From assembly GCA_010093605.1 (NCBI GenBank), contig MU004199.1, positions 1,382,730 to 1,446,729 on the forward strand: a stretch of DNA of 64,000 nucleotides, read 5' to 3'. Positions within the stretch are counted from its first letter, which is position 1. Every line of letters starts with the position of its first letter. The position numbers and the translations under genes are program-made. Source of the DNA: Lophium mytilinum (Eukaryota; Ascomycota; Dothideomycetes; Mytilinidiales; Mytilinidiaceae). Shown one piece after another: positions 22,549 through 34,531 of this stretch. The notes beneath the pieces were generated by a model that was given only the letters and a program-made list of their open reading frames with translations, had not been told where the DNA came from and did not search any database.

Positions 22549-25500
22549 GAGACGCGCAATAAGAGGGACAACGACAAGGAAAAACACTCTCACCAGCCAC
22601 TTGGACGCTATGAGTGCTTACTCCTGTAGCGAGGCGAGGTCCCCGTTTCCACGATGGCGTGGGTCTGCATACGATACATACCCGAGAATCGATTGCCGGC
22701 ACGCAGCACATACGGATCGACGGCAATAGGCAGGATCATACGATACCTGCGTTTCATAGAACCAGCTTCACTAACCTGCGCGTTAGTGATCAGCCTCTTG
22801 CGGCGTCCAAATGTAGTCTTCTCCCGTTCTTCAGCCGCTCGTGCAGTAGTGCCGCCATCATCTATCTCATCACTACCACCCCGGCCTCACGAGCTTACCT
22901 TTGGTGGTAGTGATCTTAACCTACTGACGTATCAGATCCCCTTGCCTGGCCGGGTCCCCTTAAAAGAGATTTCCACCAACAGCCCTATGGTATCCCAGCC
23001 AGCCAATCCGAGCAGCCAGTCAGCCGATACAAGGATACCTATTATCGACGGTGCCCCTATCAGCTATCACCATGCTCTGATAGGGCGTCCGTTGGAGGAC
23101 CGTTACGCAAGCTGGGGCGGTGGAAGAGACTCCGCGGGCCCCGGCGATTCCACTGCTCACTGCCTGGCTACGACACGCGAGAAGGCGATGAAGCTGATCG
23201 GTGAAGCACAGGCTAGCAAACCAGCAGCCAGCAACTTGAAGCGAGAGGGCTGGGCCATCACCCAATGTCCCGCCCGACCTTGTCGAGAGCAGCAAACCGG
23301 ATCCCTTCGCGCGTCCCGCGTCCGTCCTCGCCTCTGGATCCCCGCGTCCTTCAATTCTCGCCCTGTCAGGCACTTCCCAGGGAAATCTCCGATGACGCTG
23401 CAGGTCGCATGGCAGTGCAGGGGCAAGGGTTCGTATTCAGCCCTGTTGCAGCGCGGGGAAGGGCCGCATGAGGAACCTGACCATGGAACGGCGGTCATTG
23501 ATTCTGTGGCAGCTTGGAATTGGGGCTGAGGCGTTCGGAGGTGCTGATTATTGAATTGTGCCGTAGGTATTTTGTATCAGTCGTAGTCGATGCGGCGTAT
23601 ACGGCGGCAACGCGGCACAGTCGGATAAGCGCATGTGCACTGGTTGGCCTTGGTGATTCGACTTTACGCCGTGCATGATGTGATCGGGCTGAAGGCTGGG
23701 TGTTGCCCATTCTAGTTGGAGATAGTCCTTCGACAGAGGAAAAGTCGTCGGGGCAGATGTCTCACTCCGGTACGCTCAATATCAGCGGAAGAAAGCCGAA
23801 ATGTTCGATATCCATGTAAAGCCCAAAGATCGGCCAGGCAAGTAATCGAAAGCTTGATTGTATTCCATGCTTCGTCGAAATACGGGAAAGATCGGTAATG
23901 CGAAAGCTCCGTGACTGTTGGCCTTCACACTGCATGAAAATGGATTTGGAATTGGACTTTGAGGGCATGAATTTGACAACGCGTGATGAAATAAAAAGTA
24001 TCCGAATTGGCCGTTCTGTCAGCAATCTCGTCTTGGTACATCGCTGGAATTACCTTTGAAGTGAAAAATCCTGGCTTAGATTCATGTACACGTGGGCGAA
24101 GGAAGGGCAGAACCTGGTACTCTTTCAACGTTGCCTAGCTGCGTCTATGGTCCAGTAGAAGCGTGAGGCGTAGCCGCGGGCTGTTTCAAGCCCTGCAAAT
24201 GTTGGCCTTCTGCAAGCGCTGATTCGGAAGAGTGTGCGAGGGCTGGCTTATCGCGGCAAACGATCCTGGGTGTTTCTTGGACGGACTCCACGCAACGGTC
24301 CGCCAGGGACGTGGGTCTGCTCCATCGACAAGCATCACCCTGCTTTGAGACAGCCGTATTGGGACTGTTTTCGTAACGCTGAGCTGCTGTGGGGCTTGGT
24401 GTAGAAGCCACGAGGGCACAAAGTGACACATCAGGTCGTCCGGCGGCGAAGTTGCAGACAGGGCGGTTTCCGTGTCGAAATGGCGCCGTGAAGGATAAGC
24501 GAGACCAGCAGAGCAGACGTCTCCCAGCTTCCAACGACCCCGTGTGACACCCACCCTCGCTGCACCCCCCTCGCAGCCCTGCTAGCCTGTCAGCGACGGC
24601 CTGAGAAGCACATCATCCCGGCCCCAGTGCGCCTGCTGCGGCGGGTTTTCCAAAGACGTTCGCTTTCCAAGGCCATGTCTCTGGGATTTAGGCTGAGCGA
24701 AGCCTTATCGGGGCCACCCATCGGGTCTTTTGCCCGCTTGTCCCAATGATGGCGTGTGGACGTCAGGCGCGGTAGGTCCTGGACATACGATGCGTCGTCG
24801 TGCTCGGCTTGCCAACAGCTCCTCGGCCAGCTCACCACCACGGCTGCTGGAGGCTCCTCTTTCCGCCACTGGTCTCGCAGCAATGACATGTCCCAATGAT
24901 GACAGATAAAGACCGTCTGGTAGGGATTGCAGTCTCTTCTGTTTAATTCTACCGCGCCTGCCTGCCAGAGTTGCCTGATCCGTACCGCTCAAGTGCTGCT
25001 CTGGAGAAATTGTGGGGTTCATTCCCACCGTCGCGAATCGCGAGCTAGTTGCGTCAGTTGGGCTGCCGGGCCAGGAGTGAGAGAGAGGGAGGGACCAGCG
25101 GGTGGGTGTGCAACAGGTGTGGGGAGATGGGGCACCTCCGTGCCCGAGGAAGAGACAGCTGCCACTCAGCCGGGCAGTGGAAGCAAATGGAAGCCCCTTG
25201 TCTCCGCCGGGTGCCTTGGGTCCTGTAGATCGGGAACCGGCTCGGACGGTGGCCATGTCGGTTGGTTGACAACGGTACCAAGTCCAGCGTGTCAAGTCCA
25301 GTCTGGCTATCGTCAGCCTTGGAGCCCGAGAGCCAGTGGGTACAGCCCAGCTAGCTCATACACCGTACTTTGAAGCGCGCCAGAAAGGGCCCAGGGATGG
25401 GCCACAGTCTCGCAAGGCATTGTCGGATCGTGCTTGCAGGCCCAAACCCTTGTCGTCTCCGTCAGGTGAGGCCCGATCTTCGTAGAAGCCGACGTTTCGT

Positions 25501-25915
25501 TCCTTGTATTTCTTTCCGCCGCTGCCTTTATTGGCTTGATGCAGCACATCGCGGCTTGTCTCAGAGTCCTTGGCCTAAGCTCTTGCCGTCAAAATCGCCA
25601 TGATGCCCACCCATGCTGTCGCCATCGGAAGCCTCATTTTACACTCACCAAGTCACGGCCGATGTGTACATCTAGTGTGAAGAAGACTGTATCCCATCGT
25701 CGAGCTTTTTTCTGGGCGCCAGTGGATGAGTGAATTCCGTCCATCCGAGGAACGATTTGGTAGCGCATAGGCTGACACACGCATAGCCACATACCTCGCT
25801 GTACCGCTGTGTTCATTCGAGGCAGTATCCAGTAGTGAATCGAAGTGAAGACACAGTAGCTGCTAAGAACACGGACAAAGTTTCGTCGTTCGTGCATGGT
25901 GCACGCCGAGACAAA
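22549..25915. other. 3.4-kb gene-poor interval
   Basis: Composition is normal (not RIP-like), yet no frame has recognisable domains. The longest (22654-23529, ATG start, 291 codons) overlaps several equally open frames on the other strand and reads as Arg/Ser/Pro-rich noise. GTCCCAATGATG occurs twice (about 24744 and 24889). Together with 27350-29871 it frames a lone methyltransferase. Confidence 0.45.
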
Positions 25916-27349
25916 ATGAGTATCGACGAGAGAGCGTTAGTTGAGATCCAGGAGAGAGTATTCCAGCATTATTCGGTGGCCCACCGGATATATTGTGTTC
26001 CGGTAGATGATGTAAGTGGCCGTAATCACACTATGCAATGCTCTTCCATTCAACAATAAACGAGATAGACGATGACTGATGATTGAAAAGGACGAAGAAA
26101 CAAGACTCGACATACAGTATCCAATTATGAAGAAGCTTTTCGGCTGGGGATTCAATGAGGGTCAGTCCGGGAGACTCTGGTTTCCACCTATTACTCCAAG
26201 AACAGTGCTGGATTGCGGTTACGGGTTTGGAAATTGGGCAATTGAAGTCGCCCAAGCATATCCTACTTGCCAGGTAATATTCACCTCTTCCATTGACTAG
26301 CTAGTCAACTCCCTAGTGGCTTGGCTTTTAGGAGTGAACACTGTAGCTGGTAAAATCACAATGTCCCACGTCGTTAGCCCTTGTTGGTGGTAGAGCTGTT
26401 CGCTGATATTTGGAAGGTCCGGGGAGTCGACATATACCCGGCGGACTTGGCCGCAGAGCCTGCCAACCTGACCCTCCAGGTACACAACCTGAACCGTTCG
26501 TTAGACGCTATACTCGAGCCCGGGGAATCGAAGTTCCACTTGATCAACTCGTCGTTTGTTGGTCCCGGAATCCACCGAGGGAGATGGCCGTATTACGTCC
26601 ACGACTTGAAAAAGCTTACGGCGCGAGGGGGCTGGGTTCAGATGATGGAGTACAGCTACTTTATCCAATCCGATAGCGGTCTCCTTACACCACAACATGC
26701 TCTGAGTCAATGGTATGCGTACTACTACCAAGCAATGACGATGGAAAATGGCGGAGACAGGGACCCGGCCATTGGCGGACAGTTGCGGCAGTTGATGACG
26801 AATGCTGGGTTTTCCAACGTTCAAGGACAGACATATAGTCTGCCCATTGGAGGCTGGCGAGAGGGTATGGCCAATATTTCTTCCTGTTGCTAAAAGCGGT
26901 CGACTTCGAATCACTCCCTATTTTGCGTGCTAGAGTGACTCGTCCTATCGTCATCCCTCTTGGCAGATCTAGGGGGTCTGGGCTGGTCGTTCGACCTGTA
27001 TAGCTGAAGTGCTGCTCAGGGTCTGCTGTCTTGCTTCTCATGTTCCTCTGTCTATCCTCTCATCTTTCGACACTCGCTGACTTTTGACCGCCCCACAGGC
27101 CAGCAGAGGATTGGCAGGGACAACCTGGATAACATCGAGGAGCTCCTCAACTCCCAGGCCATTTGGCCATTCACCCAACTGCTGGGATGGAGCAAAGCGA
27201 CGTTCGATGCCTTCACGGCGCAGGCGATGGCAGACGCGAGAAATCTGACGCTCAAGCCATACATCCGAGTGTAAGTTGGAGTGAGTGACAGCTTGCGACT
27301 GACCGCTCACCATTTATCCAGACATGTGGCGTTCGGAATGAGGCCGTAG
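25916..27349 (+). CDS. SAM-dependent methyltransferase, secondary-metabolism (UmtA/LaeA-like) type
   Basis: Transfers a methyl group from S-adenosylmethionine; the substrate is unknown. Exons are 25916-26011, 26091-26273, 26417-26864, 27099-27270 and 27322-27349. The product is 308 residues. It shows the family order: RLDIQYPIMKKLFGWGF, SAM motif I VLDCGYGFGNWAIE, then QVRGVDIYPADLA, the post-II segment PYYVHDLKKLTARGGWVQMM, and the conserved tail EELLNSQAIWPFTQLLGW...SLKPY-like LTLKPYIRVHVAFGMRP. Motif I has CGYGFGNW where most relatives have GTGTGIWA. Two introns end in AAG rather than YAG, and introns 2 and 3 are long (143 and 234 nt). The start ATG is the best in-frame choice; an upstream GTG frame exists. 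It stands alone in gene-poor DNA with no biosynthetic neighbours. Confidence 0.8.
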
Positions 27350-29871
27350 ATCCGACCGAAAGAATCGACAGCTCTACGACGATAAGCTTCACTTCGGTGA
27401 CCGGTCCTTGACGATGCCCGACGGCATGCGGTAATATCGAACGAAGGAGGCTGTGAGGTGTCCTGTCTGGTACGCAGCCACTGGAGTTTTGTTGTTTCCA
27501 GTTCGCGTGCGGTCTTTCGTCCATTCTTGTTGCGGAAGGGTGAAGGTTCTGTAGGACTTCTCCTCCACTCGATGTCCCCGTTAGCGTTCATTGCCTTTAC
27601 AAGATACGCGTAGTGCGGTAATGAGACAGACATACTCTCTCTTGTGCAGCCCCTGCTCATCATGCTCATTGTCCTGGTGTGTTCGAGGACCCCGGGTCAG
27701 ACATACCCTAGAAGCGAAGTGGACACAGCCTCAACGACGACATCCGACGATAGCAGTCGATAAGGCTCTGATGAGGGGAGGGTCCGTCGTCCAAATGCCC
27801 GCGTTTAGTCCTGGGTCAGATTCGAGTCGAGATGGCTTGGATGGTCAGAAAAGCGGAGAAAGTGGCAGGTTGAGCCGTGGTTGAAGCAGGTGCTGGCGTG
27901 CCGACGCAGCGGGTACGTAGTCTCTGTCCATGACTACTCTATGCGGAAGAGATGGAGAGTTGCGAAGAAAGGATGGGTTCGAATGCACAGGTTAGGTCAG
28001 AAGCAGAGACGGAGTAACCTCCTGAAGATGAAGGTCGCCAGCAGACGAGGTGGATCGGCGGGATGAGGCGAGGGTGACAGAGGCGCTGATTGGTATGCTT
28101 CGGGCATGCAGGGTTGATCAGGCAGTGTAGCCGCCGGATCTCAGGCCGCCGGTGTGGTGTGAAGGCATCGCTGAGGCGGGGACGATTGGTGATGTTGGAG
28201 GGGGAGAGAGGGGTGGGCGTTGGGGATAGTTGCATCAAACTGAGGGAAGGCACAAAGCAAACAAGCGTCAACGAATAGCGAGCGAGGCAGGTGGTGATGA
28301 CTCGACAAGGCGAAGGGGAAAGGCTTTCAAGCTGCTAAGAGCAAGCCATTTCTCCCAGCGCAGCGGTACCGGGTCTCCGGGACAGCGACGTGGGAAGCGC
28401 CCTAGACAGCCCCAACCTTGAAGCTGCCGTCGGACTATGCCGCCCTGACTCGAAATTGACTCGAGATGTGAGAAATGGGCTGTCCACCCAGCCATCGCTG
28501 GTGTTGCAGTGCCAGCTGGCAACGGCGCATATGTACAGACTCGCAGCACGCGGCGTCCAGACCCATCCCACGCGGGAGAAAGGGCTTGGCCGTGCATCTG
28601 GAGTCGTGGAGCGCGGGCCGAACTCAGGGCAAGATGCACTTCAGCGCCTCATCATCAACGGCCCGATCTGGCTTGCTCGATGGGATTGGGCCGCAAAGTG
28701 AAGAGACCCACTTCCCGGTAGATCCGTTGGTTTTGGACAGCGCGGCCTTGATGGCGCCCAGTTGAGGTTGCGGGGAACCGGCTTCTCTCTCTCGCCTCTT
28801 AGGCCCGCATACACCACAGCACACGTGAGGACATGGGCCCATGGGCGCCCCTATTCAGTGTCGCTTATCCTGAACGCCTGCAGAGTGGAGTCAACACCAT
28901 CGGTGAGGCTAGCCAAACCTCGAGGGGGAACTGAAGCCGTTGACGATCCCCTCGGGGTGCATAATGCCATAAGAAGGCCATCCGCGCATCTCTTCCAAGC
29001 GTGCCCCGTCTCTCACCCTGATCCCTATCACCAAACAAGTACCCCTTTAGGCGGACGTTCGCTGCTCAGCTGCTAAAGGTGAGCAGCTGGCATGTCTCCC
29101 CTCTCTCACGCGCTACGGCGCACCACGCACAACACAGGTCGCAGTCCGCAGCAACCCTGCAATGGTCCAAGGATGTCAGGGCCTGCAGGTCAGAATCGAC
29201 TACATTCTTCCGATGCGCCTCAAATCTGGCAGGTCTGGCCTAGGGCGTTGATAGGACAAGTCACCTCTGTGTCACTGGCCTCAACGTGTTCGCTGCAGTG
29301 CCACGGCGGGCTGCATATCAGGGTCCTCCACGAGAACTCGAAACGGCCATGCATCGTACCACCCAACGGCTATCGCGGCGGTCGAGCTATTTTTCTCCGT
29401 CCGAGAGTGATCTGGCCGGGGAATAGATTGATTGATTTGCAGCCCTCAGGGATGCCAACAAGCTACCGGTAGCGTGACTGATCTCCCCATATTTTTCGGA
29501 AGCCAGCATCCTTCAACACCATCGAGATAGCCGTTGGACATGGCAAAGGGCCGCGTCTCGGAATGCCATCGGGCCCAAGCGGGCTAGCTCATCGGGAAGC
29601 CGATCATCCCCACACGGCATCACCACCCATGCTTCCCGTAAAAGTCTCCACGTGCCTCAAGCTGAGGTAATAAAGCAAGCCCCGCTCCAATATACCTATC
29701 GACCGCATGCTGCCGCCGGGCAGGCGCTGCAGTCCTCCCGCGTCCTACCGTCATAGCGTTTTCCTCGACTGCAATGTGATCCTGCACCGTGATGCACTCC
29801 TTAAAGACCTGCCGCCGTTCCTGGGTTTTTCCCTTCCCTGAACCGCCAACCCGTCGACCAGGAATTCCACC
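27350..29871. other. 2.5-kb gene-poor interval
   Basis: Normal composition with many short overlapping frames on both strands, none with domain character. No tRNA-like clover or repeat array was recognised. The last 200 bp form the promoter/leader of the GDSL esterase gene. Confidence 0.45.
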
Positions 29872-31328
29872 ATGCGGCCGTCAATCTACGCTGTTTTCGC
29901 TCTTGTGCTCGGCTCGACGACTACGACTGCTCGTTGGACGGGCCCAGGCCATCCTTCGTGGGACTTGAGAGAGTTCAAGACTATTGTCACCTTTGGAGAC
30001 AGCTACACCGATGAAAACCGCTTGGGTTACTTTGGTACCCACAATGGCAGTGCACCGCCAATAGGGTGGGAAGAGCCAATGGTAACATTCAGTTTCGTCC
30101 AATCTCATCATTCCAATTCCGCCACGGCCTTCTCTACGCACTTCAAAGTCATTGAGCGTTTCTCCCCCTTCTTTTACTGCTACCATAAGCATACTGAAGA
30201 AAAGCTCAAATATACGTACCAGTATTTTCACGTCGGAGATTTTCGTCACCCTTCACGTGATTGATCTCATTGGACAGCCTCCTCTCAATCCATCAGTCTT
30301 TAGGCCTAGTCTCGTTATACGCCCTCTCTCGGTTGATCTAATCTCCACCCATCTTCCTCAATGTCAGCCTCGCATCCACTAACACCCCCAGTCTTTCAAC
30401 ACAGCCGGCGGCGGCATCACCTGGCCCCGCTGGGTCTCCATCTACACCGACGCCATCCTCTACAACTACGCCGTCTCCGGCGCCGTCTGCTCAAACGCTC
30501 TCACACCGCGCACCTGGGACACCATCCACGCCCCCTTTCCCGACATCGCCGGCTACGAGCTCCCGGCCTTCATTGCTGACGCCGCATACACCGTTGCCGC
30601 CACCACATACGTCCCCGCCCACCCCTTCCTCTCCATCGCACCCCACTCCACCGTCTATGCCACCTGGATTGGCACCAACGACCTCAACGCCTACATCACC
30701 GACATGCAGGTTGCGGGCAAGACTATCGCAGACTACATCGACTGCGTGTATGCGGCTTTCGATGGCATCTATGCGGCTGGCGGGCGCTACTTCATCCTCA
30801 TGAACGCCGCCCCACTGCAACTCGCGCCACTGTACGCGACGCCCCAGAACGGGGGCCTGACGAAGAGCAAGTACTGGGGCGACAAGCCGGCGAATATCAC
30901 CGAGGTCAGCTACCGGATGTGGGAGATGGTCGTTGGTGTGAATGCCATCTTTGCAGCTCGCACGCCGTTGGAGTTGTTGATTAAGAGGAGGTATCCAGGC
31001 GCGCGGTTTGCTATCTTTGACGTCAATTCTTTGGTTCGTACTCTATCTCAAGTATTTACTTCCTCGTAGCGTTGTTGCTTATTGAGTACAGATCACAGAC
31101 ATCTGGAACCACCCCGAGACCTACCTCAACGGCTCTGCGACTGCTAATGCGACGGGGTTTGTGCAGCACTGTGATCTTGTTAGTGGGAATTGTACACTGG
31201 ATCAGAGCCCAGACTCGTTTCTGTGGTTTGACGAGCTGCACCCAAGCCAGCAGGCGGATCGAGTGATCGCGAAAGCGTTTGTAGATGTCGTAAAGGGGCA
31301 AAGCAAGTGGGCGACGTATTGGGCGTGA
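29872..31328 (+). CDS. Secreted GDSL/SGNH esterase (carbohydrate esterase 16-like)
   Basis: Predicted extracellular acyl/acetyl esterase. Exons are 29872-30081, 30392-31033 and 31092-31328; introns are 310 and 58 nt (branch CACTAAC, acceptor CCCCAG for the first). The product is 362 residues. A signal peptide covers roughly residues 1-20. SGNH block I is FGDSYTDE (Ser44). A block II-like YAVSGAVCSN follows. Block III is WIGTNDLNAY (Asn166), and block V is WFDELHPSQQADRV (Asp331, His334), so the catalytic set is complete. Family features are seen directly; the plant-cell-wall acetylesterase role is inferred from CE16 relatives. The long first intron is stop-containing in all frames around the junction, which supports splicing. 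Confidence 0.88.
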
Positions 31329-32742
31329 TCTGCGAGCTTCGGATAGCTCGAGTCCCGGTGAAAGCGTGATTTAGGCCGAGGAGAGGGGGATGTGGGAGTT
31401 TAATAGGGAATGATGAGTGCGGCAGATCTCCCCAGAGTTACCCAGCAGAGAGCAGTTCCAGAACATCTAATGAGTATCCCATCGAAAAACAGACCATTTC
31501 CACGCTTCCGAGTCGCCTTCGCCTTTCAATTTCGAATGGCGAGGATGATGGACAGTTGAGTGATGCGAAGGGGCGATCACGTGCCTCAAATGCCCCGGAC
31601 CCTTCTCCGTCATCCAGGGTATAAAGACCTCTCGTGCACTCGCTACTCTTTCCTCATGAAGAGCAATAGTTGTGGTGGATGCTTGGAATAGCCATGCAAG
31701 TCAGGCATTATGGTCTGCCCTTGGCGCTCGTCAGAGGATTACAAACACCACCGGTAAATACATCGCATGGCTCGGGAGAGGGTTTCCAGGCTTTTCTCTT
31801 CAGGCCGCTGATGCTCAAAGCCACAACTCAAAGACTACAGAGAGCAGCCTCATGAAGGGAATCCGAATATCACCACTAGAGACCTAATTCGTCATCAAAG
31901 AGCTTCGCAACTCTTCCGCATGTAAGGGAATGGTGCTGTTCATCACCGTGTTTCTTCATTTCCCTCTCCACAACGCACACAACGCACCTCCTCTATAAGG
32001 ACTTGAGTGACACCTTTTATTCATCACCGCACCACACCACCACGCCATGGACGACATCTTCTTGAGGTGTTGATAATCCAGGACATGATCTCTCTCCTTG
32101 TGTCGGTTTGAGCGCAAAAGTCGCAGCACGACCCATGAGGAGATTGTTTAGGCTCTTTTGCTGCCACTCGAAATTATGCCCACCCATAAAGAAGATCAAT
32201 CCCCCCTTCGGGTTGAGAGAAGATTTAATACCCTGAGGGATGAGCGATCACGTGATCTGATACTTTCAATGTGACTAGACTCCCATCCCAGCCCCTCGCG
32301 CTTAACTTGAGCTGAATTCATCTTCCACGCGTACAGCATCTGCTCCCATCATAGCCCAGACGATTTAGCGCGCTACCATTTAACTCGAGATGAGATGGAC
32401 AACGAACCCGGCACGCCATCAAAACAGACCGCTCCCAAGTGATCATCCTCAACAATCCTTGCCCAGACGTCGTCGAAATAGACGATTTCAAGGCGTTCAG
32501 TACTAGCCTGTAAGTCAGCACCCGTACATCTTCCAAAGCATGGCTCGAGCCTCGCCCACTTGAGCCCGTGACTCAAACCGCAGTCTGATTCCATTCCTAA
32601 AAATCTAGACGTTGTGTTTGAAACCCACGCAGCGACAGACAGGTGCACAAACAATTTTCGTGTCAGATAGTATTGTGTGTAGAGAGATCAAGAGCGGGTA
32701 ATGTATTAGCAAGAATATTCCTTTTATAGATGTTGTTGAAAT
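31329..32742. other. Intergenic up to the transposon island
   Basis: A TATAAAG box at 31620-31626 sits behind GCGATCACGTG (about 31571). A 71-codon frame (31672-31887) follows but has no recognisable character. GCGATCACGTG recurs near 32240. No gene is called. Confidence 0.4.
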
Positions 32743-32772
32743 ATAGCGGTTTTTCTCCCTCACACACCTCCG
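32742..32772 (+). repeat. Left terminal inverted repeat, 31 bp
   Basis: Starts TATAGCGGTTTTTC and ends CACACACCTCCG. It is the exact reverse complement of 36563-36593 over all 31 bp; the match stops abruptly on both sides. Confidence 0.9.
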
Positions 32773-33221
32773 CTGCCACACCTCCCGCACGGCCCCGCAC
32801 GGCCTAGCGCGCCCGTGAGAGGAAAGGTTGGTGTTAAGGCCCCTGTACGCCACCAATTTAACGCGTTAGCACGGAAATAAGATGGCTTATATAATTCCTT
32901 TATAAATAGTATAGAGTATAGTAAGCACTATACTTAGTATAGTACTTACTACACCTTAATAATCGCCGTATAAGGTTTAGAAGGAGGGCGTAGTAGCTTA
33001 GCGTATAGGTAGAATTAATATTAGATATATTATATATTAATGCGTTGCGTATACTATTCTAATTTATACCTATATTTTTATTAGTATAAGTTATTATAGT
33101 AATTTAAATAATCTAAACTAGCTACTATATATAGGGCGTAACCTATATATATCTATAGGTACCTAATTACCCTCTCTCTACCTTACGCGGCCGGTATATA
33201 ATTCTTCTATACCTTTTAGCT

Positions 33222-33595
33222 AATAACCTTAGGCCTATAAGCCTTCTTAGCCTTAGGCCCGTAGGCCTTCTTAACCTTAGGCCTATAAGCCTTCTTAACC
33301 TTAGGCCTGTAAGCCTTCTTAGCCTTAGGCCTATAGGCCCCCTCTACTTTATAATAGCACGGGCTATAAGTATTATAATATATATAATATTGCGCTATAG
33401 AATTTAAGTTCTCTATAGAGGTAATAGTAGTATACGCTATAACTATACTATAATAATAGTTAGCTAAAAGTATATATAATTACTTTATCGCCTGTTACTT
33501 TAATACTTATAAGCTTACTAGCCCTAACACTGCCGCTATATTATAAGATATATTAAACTTATCTAGTTTCTCTCTAGTATATTTTATAGTTAACT
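33222..33595 (-). pseudogene. Transposon-borne frame ending in basic octapeptide repeats
   Basis: On the minus strand a frame reads LTIKYTREKLDKFNIS near its start and ends in about four copies of KKAYRPK(V/A), encoded by the 24-bp minisatellite at 33227-33341. A few RIP-type stops interrupt it upstream of the repeat. The highly basic Tyr/Pro/Lys repeat suggests a nucleic-acid-binding tail. No family was recognised. Confidence 0.5.
33227..33341 (-). repeat. 24-bp minisatellite, 4.8 units
   Basis: The unit CCTTAGGCCTATAAGCCTTC plus TTAG starts at 33227, 33251, 33275, 33299 and 33323 with perfect 24-bp spacing and 1-3 differences per unit. It is clearly GC-richer than its surroundings. Confidence 0.9.
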
Positions 33596-33709
33596 ACTAT
33601 ATTAACGCCCTTACGGCCGCCTATTATAATAGCTTTATCGCCGCTAGTTCTAATTATAGAACCGCGCGCGCTATAGGCTGCGGAACTAGGCGCGCCTTAA
33701 GCTGTAGAA

Positions 33710-34531
33710 GTAGCCGCGCTAAAGGGTAAAGAAAAGGCTACACTATAGAGGAAGAGAAAGGAGAATAGAAAGGCTATAGAGAATAATAGTAAGGCTAAGA
33801 AAAATAGAGAGAATAAGCCTATAATAATAGATAATAATAATAATAAGAAGAATAATAAAAAGGATATACCTTCTTCTACCCCTACTAAAATAGCAGCGCT
33901 AAAGAAATAAGTAGCCTCTAGGAAGGCCGCTAAGGCACCTATAGATAAGAATGTTACCCTAATTACTAGTAAAATTTATAAGTTCTATATAAATAGTAGA
34001 GGTAAGTAGAAGATATATAGTAAGTCTATAGAATAGAATAAAGGCCTCTAGCTTAATATAGCTACTCTCTTTATTACCCGTAAAGAGTTATATATAAAGG
34101 CTACTTTAAATAAGTTATTTTATAAGAATATAATAATTAAGTATAAAAAGAAACTAGCTTTTAAACTATTCTACCTCTATTAGATAATCTTTAGCGCTAA
34201 GAATAGTATATATAAGAATAGCAGCCTAAAGATTCTTAAGGGCTAGATAGGCTACTAAGAGGCCTATCTTATAGGCTGGAATAAGGGTATAGGGCGTAAG
34301 AATCTAGATTAATTTAATGCGCAAGTTAATAATATTATTACTATAGTAAATAAGAAGGCTTTAGATAAAAAGAAATTAATAGAGAAGCTTAATAGAGAGA
34401 AGAAAGAGAAGAATAAGATAGCTATTAGCTGCCTCTAGCGCGTGGTAAAGAGAAAGAGAGAAGAGAAAGAGAATAGAGAGAAACGCGTGGTGCTATATAC
34501 TAGTATAAACCCAGGTGCTTCTTACTATTAA
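33710..34531 (+). pseudogene. Lysine-rich accessory frame of the transposon
   Basis: A 273-codon plus-strand frame rich in Lys, Asn, Glu and Ile, interrupted by about ten TAG/TAA codons consistent with RIP of CAG/CAA. The C-terminal third is a charged helix (EKLNREKKEKNK, KRKREEKENREKR), which looks like coiled coil. PIF/Harbinger elements usually carry a second, Myb/SANT-like protein beside the transposase; whether this is that protein is inference. Confidence 0.5.

Noticed and set aside
22654-23529. 291-codon ATG-initiated plus-strand open frame
   Set aside because: No domain or compositional sign of protein; several overlapping frames on the other strand are equally open, as expected by chance in this GC range.
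24705-25295. 196-codon minus-strand frame
   Set aside because: Arg/Gly/Pro/Ser-rich with no conserved block; overlapping frames on the plus strand are as long.
31620-31887. TATA box followed by a 71-codon frame
   Set aside because: Promoter-like layout but the encoded peptide has no signal peptide, domain or Cys pattern; kept only as an intergenic note.
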